A DNA stretch of 5,967 nucleotides from Candidatus Babelota bacterium (GCA_017999075.1 JAGOBX010000245.1:1-5967); one strand, 5' to 3'. Counted from the stretch's first letter, positions 1 to 5,967 are shown. Made by a program: numbers and translations. Notes: generated by a model from the letters alone, not told the origin.

Positions 1-1443
1 GTTCTTGACAATGCTATTAAGCGGTTTCGTGAACGTCAAATTGTACTCCCCACATTTGCCCAGCAAAAAAATCCTGATTTGATACCTGACAAAATAAAAA
101 ACAGATTAAAAAATATTGGTTTATGGGATTTTAACTCTTTAAATTTATTTAGAATTACATGGAAAAATGAACCTGTTAAATCAGGCGGCGGTTTCGGCGG
201 AGTAAATTATATTGAAATACCTTCTGAAATAACCGGAGTAAAAGCCCGTATAGTTTTAATTTTGGGAAAATGGTTTCCTACCGGAGCTCATAAAGTAGGA
301 GCAGCTTACGGATGTTTGGCTCCGCGTATTATTACAGGCGAGTTTGATCCGATTAATCATAAAGCAGTTTGGCCGTCTACAGGGAATTATTGCCGTGGAG
401 GAGCTTTTGATTCATATTTGATGGGTTGCACTGCAGTAGCTATTTTACCTCAGGAAATGAGTCAGGAACGTTTTGACTGGCTCAGGGAAATAGGAGCGGA
501 AGTAATCGCTACTCCTGGATGCGAATCTAATGTTAAAGAAATTTATGACAAATGCTGGGAATTCCGTAAGACGCGTCCTGACTGCGTTATATTCAACCAA
601 TTCGAAGAGTGGGGGAATACATGCTGGCATTATAATATAACAGGTTCTGCTATTGAAGAAGTATATAATAAACTTAAAAATAAATATTCAAATTTAGCCG
701 GATATGTTTCAGCCACAGGTTCTGGCGGCACTATAGCAGCAGGAGATTATTTGAGAACAAAATATCCTTTTATTAAAGTAGGAGCTTCTGAAGCTTTACA
801 GTGTCCTACGCTGCTTATGAATGGTTATGGCGGCCATAGAATAGAAGGTATCGGAGACAAACATATTCCATGGATTCACAATATAAAAAATACTGATACT
901 GTTATAGCTGTAAACGATGAGGACTGCATAAGAGTAATGCGTTTGTTTAATGAATCTCAAGGAAGGAGTTTTTTGAAAAAAATATCTAAATCAGATGTTG
1001 TAAACAATCTTGATTTACTCGGAATATCAGGAATAGGAAATATGTTAAGCGCAATAAAACTTGCAAAATATTATGAAATGAATTCTGACGATATTATCTT
1101 TACTGTTGCAACTGATTCTATGGAACTTTATGGTTCCAGAATGCTTGAATATAAACAGAAATATGGGGAATATTCTGAACTTCAGGCAGGAAGAGATTTT
1201 GACGGATGCATACTCTCTCAATCAGTAGATTATATGAAAGATTTAGCTTACCACGATAAAAAAGCTATTCACAATCTTAAATATTTTACTTGGATAGAAC
1301 AGCAGGCTAAACAATTGGAAGATTTGAACCAGCTTTGGTATGACCGTAAAATATTACCTAAACTTTTTAATCAGATTGAAGAATGGGATGAATTGATTAA
1401 AGAATTCAATAGAGCTACAGGCGTTTTACGTAATATGCAGTAG
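1..1443 (+). CDS. PLP-dependent beta-family enzyme (cysteine synthase / ammonia-lyase-like), 5' partial
   Basis: The frame is open from base 1 to the TAG at 1441-1443, giving 480 residues with the true start upstream of the window. A TTG at 79 could be read as a start. However, the 26 codons before it read as ordinary protein (VLDNAIKRFRERQIVLPTFA) and continue smoothly into the downstream sequence, so 79 is not the start. The fold is the tryptophan-synthase-beta/cysteine-synthase type (PF00291). Residues below are counted from base 1. The likely PLP Schiff-base lysine is K98 in PTGAHKVGAAYG (codon 292-294). The substrate or cofactor loop STGNYCRGG is at about 126-134, and the phosphate-binding glycine loop ATGSGGT at about 238-244. 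A helical, charged C-terminal extension follows, making the protein longer than a typical CysK (about 310 residues). Long proteins of this kind, related to cysteine synthase and diaminopropionate ammonia-lyase, are to my knowledge often found near selenium-associated purine-hydroxylase genes. That fits the neighbours here, but the exact substrate cannot be read from sequence. The family call is firm and the reaction is unknown. Confidence 0.88.
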   Translation, partial: VLDNAIKRFRERQIVLPTFAQQKNPDLIPDKIKNRLKNIGLWDFNSLNLFRITWKNEPVKSGGGFGGVNYIEIPSEITGVKARIVLILGKWFPTGAHKVGAAYGCLAPRIITGEFDPINHKAVWPSTGNYCRGGAFDSYLMGCTAVAILPQEMSQERFDWLREIGAEVIATPGCESNVKEIYDKCWEFRKTRPDCVIFNQFEEWGNTCWHYNITGSAIEEVYNKLKNKYSNLAGYVSATGSGGTIAAGDYLRTKYPFIKVGASEALQCPTLLMNGYGGHRIEGIGDKHIPWIHNIKNTDTVIAVNDEDCIRVMRLFNESQGRSFLKKISKSDVVNNLDLLGISGIGNMLSAIKLAKYYEMNSDDIIFTVATDSMELYGSRMLEYKQKYGEYSELQAGRDFDGCILSQSVDYMKDLAYHDKKAIHNLKYFTWIEQQAKQLEDLNQLWYDRKILPKLFNQIEEWDELIKEFNRATGVLRNMQ

Positions 1444-1445
1444 GT

Positions 1446-1478
1446 AATCCTGGAAAATAAAAATAACAGGATTTTTTT
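1446..1478 (+). terminator. Probable intrinsic terminator after the PLP-enzyme gene
   Basis: Three bases past the TAG stop, AATCCTG (1446-1452) pairs perfectly with CAGGATT (1467-1473) across a 14-nt A-rich loop. A run of seven T (1472-1478) follows at once. The position and the T tract fit rho-independent termination. The stem is only 7 bp with a large loop, so read-through into deoD is possible. Confidence 0.6.
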
Positions 1479-1497
1479 ATAGAACGATTTAAATAAC

Positions 1498-1542
1498 ATT
1501 CAGAAAACCGTGAAATAATTTTTGTTTTATGGTTTTCTGAAT
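1498..1542 (+). promoter_or_regulatory. Long hairpin upstream of deoD (perfect 12-bp inverted repeat)
   Basis: ATTCAGAAAACC (1498-1509) and GGTTTTCTGAAT (1531-1542) are exact reverse complements. In plus-strand RNA the pairing continues inward from 1510/1530 to 1518/1522, with three G-U wobbles, so the stem is 21 bp closed by a 3-nt UUU loop (1519-1521). No T tract follows on either strand, so it is not a classical intrinsic terminator. It ends 13 nt before the deoD Shine-Dalgarno. It could be a second, weak terminator, an mRNA-stability or processing element, or an operator for a dimeric regulator. The structure is certain on paper and the function is unknown. Confidence 0.5.
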
Positions 1543-1555
1543 AATATTAAAATTT

Positions 1556-1560
1556 AGGAG
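1556..1560 (+). promoter_or_regulatory. Shine-Dalgarno of deoD
   Basis: AGGAG lies 8 nt before the ATG at 1569. This is strong and well spaced, and it fixes the deoD start. It lies outside the upstream hairpin, so the hairpin as drawn would not occlude it. Confidence 0.85.
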
Positions 1561-1568
1561 AATTATAT

Positions 1569-2270
1569 ATGAGCATTCACATTGGAGCCAAAGAAAATGA
1601 AATAGCTGAAACTGTCTTAATGTCGGGAGATCCGCTGCGAGCGAAGCATATAGCGGAAAATCTTCTTGAAAAATCTGTATGTTACAATCAAGTTCGAGGA
1701 ATGTATGGATATACCGGATATTATAAAGGAAAACGGGTATCTGTTCAGGGATCAGGGATGGGAGCTCCTTCTATAGCTATTTATGCTAATGAACTTGTTA
1801 AGGAATATAAAGTAAAACAGATTATCAGGATAGGAACATGCGGGTCAATTCAGCCTGAAATAAAAATTAAAGATGTTGTACTTGCAATGAGCGCATCTGC
1901 CGATTTTACTTTGAATGATATGAGGTTTAACGGTATGACATATGCTCCGTGCGCAGATTTCGGTTTGCTTTATAAAGCTTATAATTCTTCTGTAGAAAAA
2001 AAAATTCATACACATATAGGAAATGTTTTAAATACAAATGATTTTTATTATGACGGCGGCGATATTTATTGGAAACGCTGGGCAGAATACGGAGTTCTTG
2101 CCATAGATATGGAATCATTTGCGCTTTATACTATTGCATCAAAAAATCATGTTAAGGCGTTAACTTTGTTGACTGTAAGCGATAGTTTCATAACTCATGA
2201 AAAAGCTTCTGCTGAAGAGAGGCAGCTTGCTTTTATTAAAATGGTTGATATTGCTCTGGATATAATATAA
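1569..2270 (+). CDS. deoD: Purine nucleoside phosphorylase, DeoD type
   Basis: This 233-residue cytosolic enzyme would cleave purine (deoxy)ribonucleosides with phosphate, giving the free base and (deoxy)ribose-1-phosphate. The length is close to E. coli DeoD (239). The family's known residues fall at near-identical positions. H4 and R43 are donated across the subunit interface in the hexamer. G20, R24 and R87 bind phosphate. The IRIGTCGS loop is at 86-93, with T90 where E. coli has Ser. The ribose-binding DMES is at 180-183 (E. coli EMEA). The catalytic Asp is D205 in TVSDS and its partner Arg is R218 in AEERQ. The NP-II family (PF01048) fold is complete, with no frameshift. The start is supported by AGGAG 8 nt upstream. 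The gene sits 125 bp after the PLP gene, behind a probable terminator, so it may be transcribed separately. It is convergent with the molybdenum-hydroxylase operon. The bases it releases (hypoxanthine, guanine, adenine) are plausible upstream substrates for that pathway. Among NP-II relatives, uridine phosphorylase is the main alternative, but the DMES and SD motifs favour purine specificity. Confidence 0.95.
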   Translation: MSIHIGAKENEIAETVLMSGDPLRAKHIAENLLEKSVCYNQVRGMYGYTGYYKGKRVSVQGSGMGAPSIAIYANELVKEYKVKQIIRIGTCGSIQPEIKIKDVVLAMSASADFTLNDMRFNGMTYAPCADFGLLYKAYNSSVEKKIHTHIGNVLNTNDFYYDGGDIYWKRWAEYGVLAIDMESFALYTIASKNHVKALTLLTVSDSFITHEKASAEERQLAFIKMVDIALDII

Positions 2271-2287
2271 TATAATATAATATAATA
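2261..2287. repeat. TATAA pentanucleotide microsatellite across the deoD stop
   Basis: Five perfect tandem TATAA units (2261-2285) plus two further bases are followed by a degenerate AATA. The last two deoD codons and its TAA stop (2268-2270) lie inside the tract. Because 5 is not a multiple of 3, TAA recurs in all three plus-strand frames. The stop is reached within the first two units, so changes in copy number further along would leave the protein unchanged. Confidence 0.9.
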
Positions 2288-2311
2288 ATATGTTGAAATG
2301 AAAAATTATAA

Positions 2312-2725
2312 CTAAGTTTCTTTAGGGAAAAAAGATATTATAGTTGAATAATTTTTTGATTTGTCATTTACTGTGTCAAATAATTTTTTATTATTGCATT
2401 TTATCCAGCTATGACCTTCAAGTTTTGTTTGGTTTGAAATCCCTATGTGAAATTCAAATTCCGGAGCTACATATTTGTTTAGCAAGTGATATAAAAGTAA
2501 TGACTTTTCAAGGCAGTTAGGATTGGAACTAAGTATTTTTGAGAATCTGGTTACCCATTTATCATACCAGCACGGCGGCACGTTTTTTTTAATAAATATT
2601 TTAGGAACGTAAATACCGGCCAGTTTTTTTATATTTATTTTACGTTTTAATAATTTTACAAACAGAATATTTAAAATTATCCAAATAATAATTTTAATTT
2701 TGAATAATTTCGATGATTTTTTCAT
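2312..2725 (-). CDS. Lasso-peptide B2-like protein (transglutaminase-fold leader peptidase)
   Basis: This 137-residue protein looks like a stand-alone lasso-peptide B2 protease (Transglut_core3, PF13471), which removes the leader from a RiPP precursor delivered by a B1/PqqD-like partner. The catalytic triad appears as C71 (in NPNCLEKSLLLYHLL), H105 (in EGHSWI) and D117. The His-to-Asp gap of 12 and Cys-to-His gap of 34 are close to the layout known for McjB. A hydrophobic N-terminal stretch at about 10-26 (IIIWIILNILFVKLL) is typical of B2 proteins and could touch the membrane. I chose the ATG at 2725, which overlaps the end of the preceding PqqD-like gene by 32 nt and suggests translational coupling. 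Its own Shine-Dalgarno is weak. An in-frame ATG at 2794 would lengthen the overlap to 101 nt and add 23 residues that look like a shadow of the other gene. The TAG stop is at 2312-2314. No terminator hairpin follows. The family call is good. The natural substrate is unknown because no precursor is visible. Confidence 0.8.
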   Translation of the reverse strand: MKKSSKLFKIKIIIWIILNILFVKLLKRKINIKKLAGIYVPKIFIKKNVPPCWYDKWVTRFSKILSSNPNCLEKSLLLYHLLNKYVAPEFEFHIGISNQTKLEGHSWIKCNNKKLFDTVNDKSKNYSTIISFFPKET

Positions 2726-2984
2726 TTTCAAGTTCTGACAAAAATTCGGAAATTTCTTTTTCAATCTGAATTCTGCTGAAGCGTTCAAATTCAAAAGATG
2801 AAGATAAAAATTTAATTATATCGTCAATACCGCATTCTTTTTTTTGTTTTATGAACTCGAATATTTCAATTCCTGATTTTTTGATTCCGTAATAACAACT
2901 GTTTGTCAGGTTTAAAATAATCAGTTCATCGTTTAACTGCCTTGAAATAATATCGTCATTAATTATAATTTTTTTTGTTTTCAT
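2694..2984 (-). CDS. PqqD-like RiPP recognition element (lasso B1 type)
   Basis: This 96-residue protein has the PqqD family (PF05402) pattern. A beta-rich N-terminus ends in LIILNLTNSCYYGIKKSG (21-38), the family's 'L-N-L-x-T-x-x-YYG-L-N-x-x-G' signature. A helix follows (IEIFEFI, 39-45), then a D/E-rich linker with IDDIIKFL, and finally a long helix, IEKEISEFLSELENEKIIEI, at about 74-93. Such domains bind leader peptides of ribosomally made, modified peptides and hand them to an enzyme. Here the likely partner is the B2-like peptidase encoded immediately downstream with a 32-nt overlap. The start ATG lies 3 nt after the stop of the molybdenum-hydroxylase gene. AGGA, 6 nt before the ATG, sits on that gene's last codon, so the two are probably translated together. 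No SAM-radical or PQQ genes are present, so a role as PqqD itself is unlikely. Confidence 0.82.
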   Translation of the reverse strand: MKTKKIIINDDIISRQLNDELIILNLTNSCYYGIKKSGIEIFEFIKQKKECGIDDIIKFLSSSFEFERFSRIQIEKEISEFLSELENEKIIEIIQN

Positions 2985-2987
2985 ATT

Positions 2988-5771
2988 TTATCCTGCATTA
3001 TTTAGTGAATTTAAAACTTTTTCAGGAGTAATAGGAAGTGAATAAATATGGAATCCGAGAGCGTCATATAAAGCGTTATTTACTGCAGGAACTACAGAAG
3101 CATAAGCAACTTCGCCGACTGCCTTCAAACCATATGGACCTGTAGGTTCGTGAGATTCAATAAACAATACTTTGATTCCTGGTTTTTCGAATATAGTTGG
3201 AATTTTATATGACAGCAGATCTGTTTCTATTATTTTTCCAGATTTGGTATAATTCATATTTTCATATAATGTATAACCCAGAGCCTGCATAGTAGTGCCT
3301 TCAATTTGTCCTTCTGCAAGAACAGGATTAACGATTTTTCCGCAATCTAAAACCTGAACAATGTTAACAACTTTTATTTTTCCTGTTTTTATATTAACAT
3401 CAATATCTGCAAAAGTAGCGACAAACGGCGGAGCTGAATTTTCTTTTTTTACTGTAACGCTGAATACTGTTTCAACAGGTTTTAAATCTGCAAATATTAA
3501 GCGTGATATATAATCCAGACCAAATGATTTATTATCTGTAATTATTTTTGAGTTTTTTAAAAATAATTTAGATTCATCTATTTCGAATTTTTTTGAAACC
3601 CAGCTGATTATTTGTAATTTGAGTTTTTCGCATGCCTGCCTGACTGCTTCTCCGGCAAAATATGTAGTATTTGAGGCATAAGCACCGGAATCATAAGGCG
3701 TAACAGCAGTGTCTGAAGTTATGATATGAATTTTATCTACAGGCAATGATAAGGTTTGTCCTGCAATCTGTGTTAATACAGTATCTGCTCCTGTTCCGAC
3801 ATCAACTGCTCCTGTCATCAACTGAATGCTGCCGTCTTCGTTTAAAGACACTGTTACTGAAGATCTTGTTATATTGGCAATGCCGCTTCCCTGCATGGAA
3901 ATTGCCATTCCTTTGCCTGTGACAATATTTTTGTCGTGATGTTTTCTGCGTTTTTCGAATTCAATAAGTTTTTTTCCTTGATTTATCAGGTTTGGAAGTT
4001 CGCAAACATTTACAATTTCGCCTTTTGGAAAAGGTTTTACAAATAATGTTTCTACTTGAAGCCGATCCCCTTTTTTTATATGATTTAAGCTTCTCAGTTT
4101 ATCAGGTGAAATGTTTAATTTTTTTGCTGCTTCATCAAACAGTGATTCGATTGCGAACATTATTTGTGGTTCGCCGTATCCGCGAAACGCGCCTGCTGGA
4201 GTTTTATTAGTATATATTACTTTTATATCTGTTTTAATATTTGGCGCAGGATATAATGACATTATACGCATTATTGCCAATTCTGCTACGGTAGAACCGT
4301 GACCTCCGTAAGCGCCTGTATCGGAAATCATATCTGCTTCTAAATTTAGTAATTTTCCTGAATTTGAAAAACCGAGTTTTAAGTTTGTTTTGAAAGGATG
4401 CCTTGTCCGCGCAAATGTAAATTCTTCTTTTCTGGTCATCAGAATTTTAACGGGTTTGTCAAGTATTGAAGCTGCAAACGCTGCATAATGTTCAATTAAA
4501 ATTTCCTGTTTTCCTCCAAAACCTCCGCCGATTCTTGGTTTTATGATTCTTACTTTTGAAAAAGGTAATTTTAATATACCGGCAACAACCCTTCTGACAT
4601 CGAATGGAACCTGAGTTGAAGAATATATGTTAATTCTTCCGTATTCGTCTTTAAACGCGATTGCAGTATGAGGTTCAAGATGACAATGCTGCTGTTTTGA
4701 TGTTTCAAAATTATTTTCCACTATTACAGGAATATTTTCCCAGTTGATTTTTCCCTGTTCATAATGAAATGATGCTGTCAAATTTTTTTCAGGATCTTCG
4801 ATATTTGTAATTTTTTTATCATTGTGAATTTGAAATTTGGGATTTATATATGAATCTTCAAAATTTAATATTACCGGCAATTCTTCATATTCGATTTTAA
4901 TCAATTTAACAGCTGATTCTGCAATTTTTAAATTTTCGGCGACAACTGCGGCAACAGGTTCTCCGTAGAATCTGACTTTGTCGTCAAACATCATGGTGTC
5001 ATAAGGAGAAGGTTCAGGGTAACCCTGAGCAGCAGAAGTATATTTTATTTTCGGGGTGTTTTTATAAGTCAACACAAGTTTGACTCCGGCTAATTGTTCT
5101 GCTTTAGAAGTATCAATATTTTTTATAATTCCGTGAGCAGTATTAGATAATGCGAGTTTCATATAATATTGGCCGGGAAATATCATGTCGCTTGTATATA
5201 ACGATTTTCCTTGAGTTAATCCGTCGCCGTCGATTTTGTCAATGGGTTTTCCAAATGGTTCGGTTTCAAATTCGTATGTATTGAAATCAATAGATTTTCT
5301 GTTGTTTATTATATCAAAAAATAATTCTGCGCCTTTTATAATTTTTTCGTAACCTGTGCATCTGCATAAATTTCCTGATAATTGTTTTATCAAAGTATCT
5401 TTATCAGGATTTCTGTTTTCAAAATATAATCCGGCTGTTGACATTATAAAACCGCATGTGCAGAATCCGCATTGAGAACTTCCTGCGCGCTTGAAAGATA
5501 AAGGCAGAAGTTTTAATTCAGAATCGTAATTGATTACACCGTCTATTGTCAGTATTTCTCGTTTTACCGATTGAACAGCAAGAATTAAACAGGATAATAC
5601 AGGTTTTTTATCTATTATAACTGTGCATCCTCCGCAGTTGCCTCCGTCGCATGCCTGTCTGAGCCCTCTGTATCCTGCTTCTTTAAGTACCTCAATTAAT
5701 CTGGTTGAGGCATTGACTTCAAATTTTTTTATTTTTCCGTCTATATTTAATTCTATATTTTTTTTTATCAT
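2988..5771 (-). CDS. Xanthine dehydrogenase family protein, fused [2Fe-2S] and molybdopterin-binding subunits (XdhD-like)
   Basis: This 927-residue cytosolic molybdenum hydroxylase probably hydroxylates a purine or another N-heterocycle or aldehyde. The N-terminal plant-ferredoxin-type domain binds one cluster with C41, C46, C49 and C61. The helical domain binds the second with C101, C104, C136 and C138 (QCGFC and LCRC). A linker leads to the Mo domains from about residue 173 (GKPIDKIDGDGLTQGKSLYT). Cofactor and active-site motifs are Q360 in KQQHCHLE, IGGGFGGKQE at 414-423, R530 in AGAFRGYGEPQ, the loop GAVDVGTGADTVLTQ at 654-668, and the catalytic Glu E887 in GLKAVGEVAY. R530 matches the substrate-clamping Arg of xanthine oxidoreductases. 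The second clamp position, Glu802 in the bovine enzyme, is Q422 here. There is no FAD domain; a FAD subunit is encoded just upstream. This layout matches E. coli XdhD/YgfM and selenium-associated xanthine dehydrogenases rather than three-gene XdhABC. C106 replaces the usual Pro in CGFCTPG. There is no clear Shine-Dalgarno before the ATG at 5771. Xanthine, hypoxanthine or an aldehyde remain possible substrates. Confidence 0.92.
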   Translation of the reverse strand: MIKKNIELNIDGKIKKFEVNASTRLIEVLKEAGYRGLRQACDGGNCGGCTVIIDKKPVLSCLILAVQSVKREILTIDGVINYDSELKLLPLSFKRAGSSQCGFCTCGFIMSTAGLYFENRNPDKDTLIKQLSGNLCRCTGYEKIIKGAELFFDIINNRKSIDFNTYEFETEPFGKPIDKIDGDGLTQGKSLYTSDMIFPGQYYMKLALSNTAHGIIKNIDTSKAEQLAGVKLVLTYKNTPKIKYTSAAQGYPEPSPYDTMMFDDKVRFYGEPVAAVVAENLKIAESAVKLIKIEYEELPVILNFEDSYINPKFQIHNDKKITNIEDPEKNLTASFHYEQGKINWENIPVIVENNFETSKQQHCHLEPHTAIAFKDEYGRINIYSSTQVPFDVRRVVAGILKLPFSKVRIIKPRIGGGFGGKQEILIEHYAAFAASILDKPVKILMTRKEEFTFARTRHPFKTNLKLGFSNSGKLLNLEADMISDTGAYGGHGSTVAELAIMRIMSLYPAPNIKTDIKVIYTNKTPAGAFRGYGEPQIMFAIESLFDEAAKKLNISPDKLRSLNHIKKGDRLQVETLFVKPFPKGEIVNVCELPNLINQGKKLIEFEKRRKHHDKNIVTGKGMAISMQGSGIANITRSSVTVSLNEDGSIQLMTGAVDVGTGADTVLTQIAGQTLSLPVDKIHIITSDTAVTPYDSGAYASNTTYFAGEAVRQACEKLKLQIISWVSKKFEIDESKLFLKNSKIITDNKSFGLDYISRLIFADLKPVETVFSVTVKKENSAPPFVATFADIDVNIKTGKIKVVNIVQVLDCGKIVNPVLAEGQIEGTTMQALGYTLYENMNYTKSGKIIETDLLSYKIPTIFEKPGIKVLFIESHEPTGPYGLKAVGEVAYASVVPAVNNALYDALGFHIYSLPITPEKVLNSLNNAG
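2991..2994 (-). promoter_or_regulatory. Shine-Dalgarno of the PqqD-like gene inside the end of the hydroxylase gene
   Basis: On the minus strand the sequence reads AGGA-TAAAAT-ATG. The AGGA covers the final Gly codon of the upstream gene, the TAA is that gene's stop, and the ATG at 2984 opens the next gene. The 6-nt spacing is ideal. This arrangement ties the RiPP-type pair to the hydroxylase operon. Confidence 0.75.
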
Positions 5772-5808
5772 ATAATTATAACTTTTAAATTTTTAAATAT
5801 TAAACTGA

Positions 5809-5967
5809 TTAATAATTATTTTTAAAAACTGCTGTTTCAATTAAATATTTTAGTATTTTTTTTCTGTATTCAGAAGATGCTCTTACATCTGTTTTAGGGT
5901 CAGGCTTGTTTTTTATAATCTCAAAAACAGAATCTATTGTTTCGATTTCATAAAAACATTCTGTATT
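5809..5967 (-). CDS. FAD-binding subunit of the molybdenum hydroxylase, C-terminal fragment (5' partial)
   Basis: The last 52 codons of a minus-strand gene enter from the right edge and end at TAA (5809-5811). The tail contains DVRASSEYRKKILKYLIETA, the typical C-terminal end of the CO-dehydrogenase flavoprotein family (PF03450 with C-terminal PF03450-linked CO_deh_flav_C domain), where 'D-x-R-A-S-x-x-Y-R' precedes the final helix. The subunit would carry electrons from the two [2Fe-2S] clusters of the fused protein to NAD+ or another acceptor through FAD. It lies 37 nt upstream of the fused FeS/Mo gene on the same strand, so the two are almost certainly co-transcribed, like ygfM-xdhD in E. 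coli. Only the tail is visible, so FAD-binding residues cannot be checked. The call rests on the tail motif together with its position. Confidence 0.8.
   Translation of the reverse strand, partial: NTECFYEIETIDSVFEIIKNKPDPKTDVRASSEYRKKILKYLIETAVFKNNY

Noticed and set aside
5-10. TTGACA resembling a -35 box
   Set aside because: It lies inside an open coding frame and no matching -10 is found at 16-18 nt.
445-630. Minus-strand ORF of 61 codons
   Set aside because: It lies wholly inside the PLP enzyme gene on the other strand, has no recognisable motif and is a shadow frame.
1479-1555. Promoter for deoD
   Set aside because: TATAGA (1478-1483) and TAATAT (1542-1547) resemble -10 boxes, but neither has a properly spaced -35, so no promoter is called.
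1927-2118. Minus-strand ORF of 63 codons
   Set aside because: It is antisense within deoD, has no family resemblance and no convincing ribosome site.
2271-2311. Lasso precursor peptide or bidirectional terminator after the B2-like gene
   Set aside because: The gap is only 41 bp of A/T-rich sequence, too short for a precursor gene, and has no stable GC-containing hairpin.
2726-2794. Extended N-terminus of the B2-like protein from the ATG at 2794
   Set aside because: It would overlap the PqqD-like gene by 101 nt, and the added residues do not resemble the B2 family. The ATG at 2725 gives a family-like length and N-terminus.
3992-4302. Two overlapping plus-strand ORFs (3992-4210 and 4111-4302)
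   Set aside because: Both lie antisense inside the well-supported hydroxylase gene and show no domain pattern.

Overview
The window comes from a low-GC, AT-rich bacterial chromosome. Its gene content suggests a strict or facultative anaerobe, such as a gut or sediment bacterium of clostridial, spirochaetal or Elusimicrobiota-like type. No phylogenetic marker is present, so the lineage stays open.

Layout. Positions 1-1443 (+) hold the C-terminal 480 residues of a PLP-dependent beta-family enzyme. Its frame is open to the left edge, so its start lies outside the window. A short spacer (1444-1568) carries a probable intrinsic terminator and then a long hairpin with a perfect 12-bp inverted repeat. 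Positions 1569-2270 (+) encode a DeoD-type purine nucleoside phosphorylase, whose stop codon lies inside a TATAA pentanucleotide repeat. The minus strand then carries an apparent operon, read from right to left: the last 52 residues of a molybdenum-hydroxylase FAD subunit (5809-5967), a fused [2Fe-2S]/molybdopterin xanthine-dehydrogenase-family protein of 927 residues (2988-5771), a PqqD-like protein (2694-2984) and a lasso-peptide-B2-like transglutaminase-fold protease (2312-2725). deoD and this operon converge.

Theme. DeoD releases free purine bases from nucleosides, and the XdhD-like molybdenum hydroxylase could oxidise them. A fused FeS+Mo protein with a separate FAD subunit matches the E. 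coli xdhD/ygfM arrangement and the selenium-associated purine-hydroxylase clusters of anaerobes. PLP-dependent ammonia-lyase or cysteine-synthase-like proteins also recur in such clusters. The window therefore looks like part of an anaerobic purine salvage or degradation locus. The substrates are inferred, not shown.

The most unusual feature is a RiPP-type pair at the tail of the hydroxylase operon: a PqqD/lasso B1 recognition element and a B2 leader peptidase. It is tightly coupled to the hydroxylase gene, and no precursor peptide, cyclase or transporter is visible in the window.
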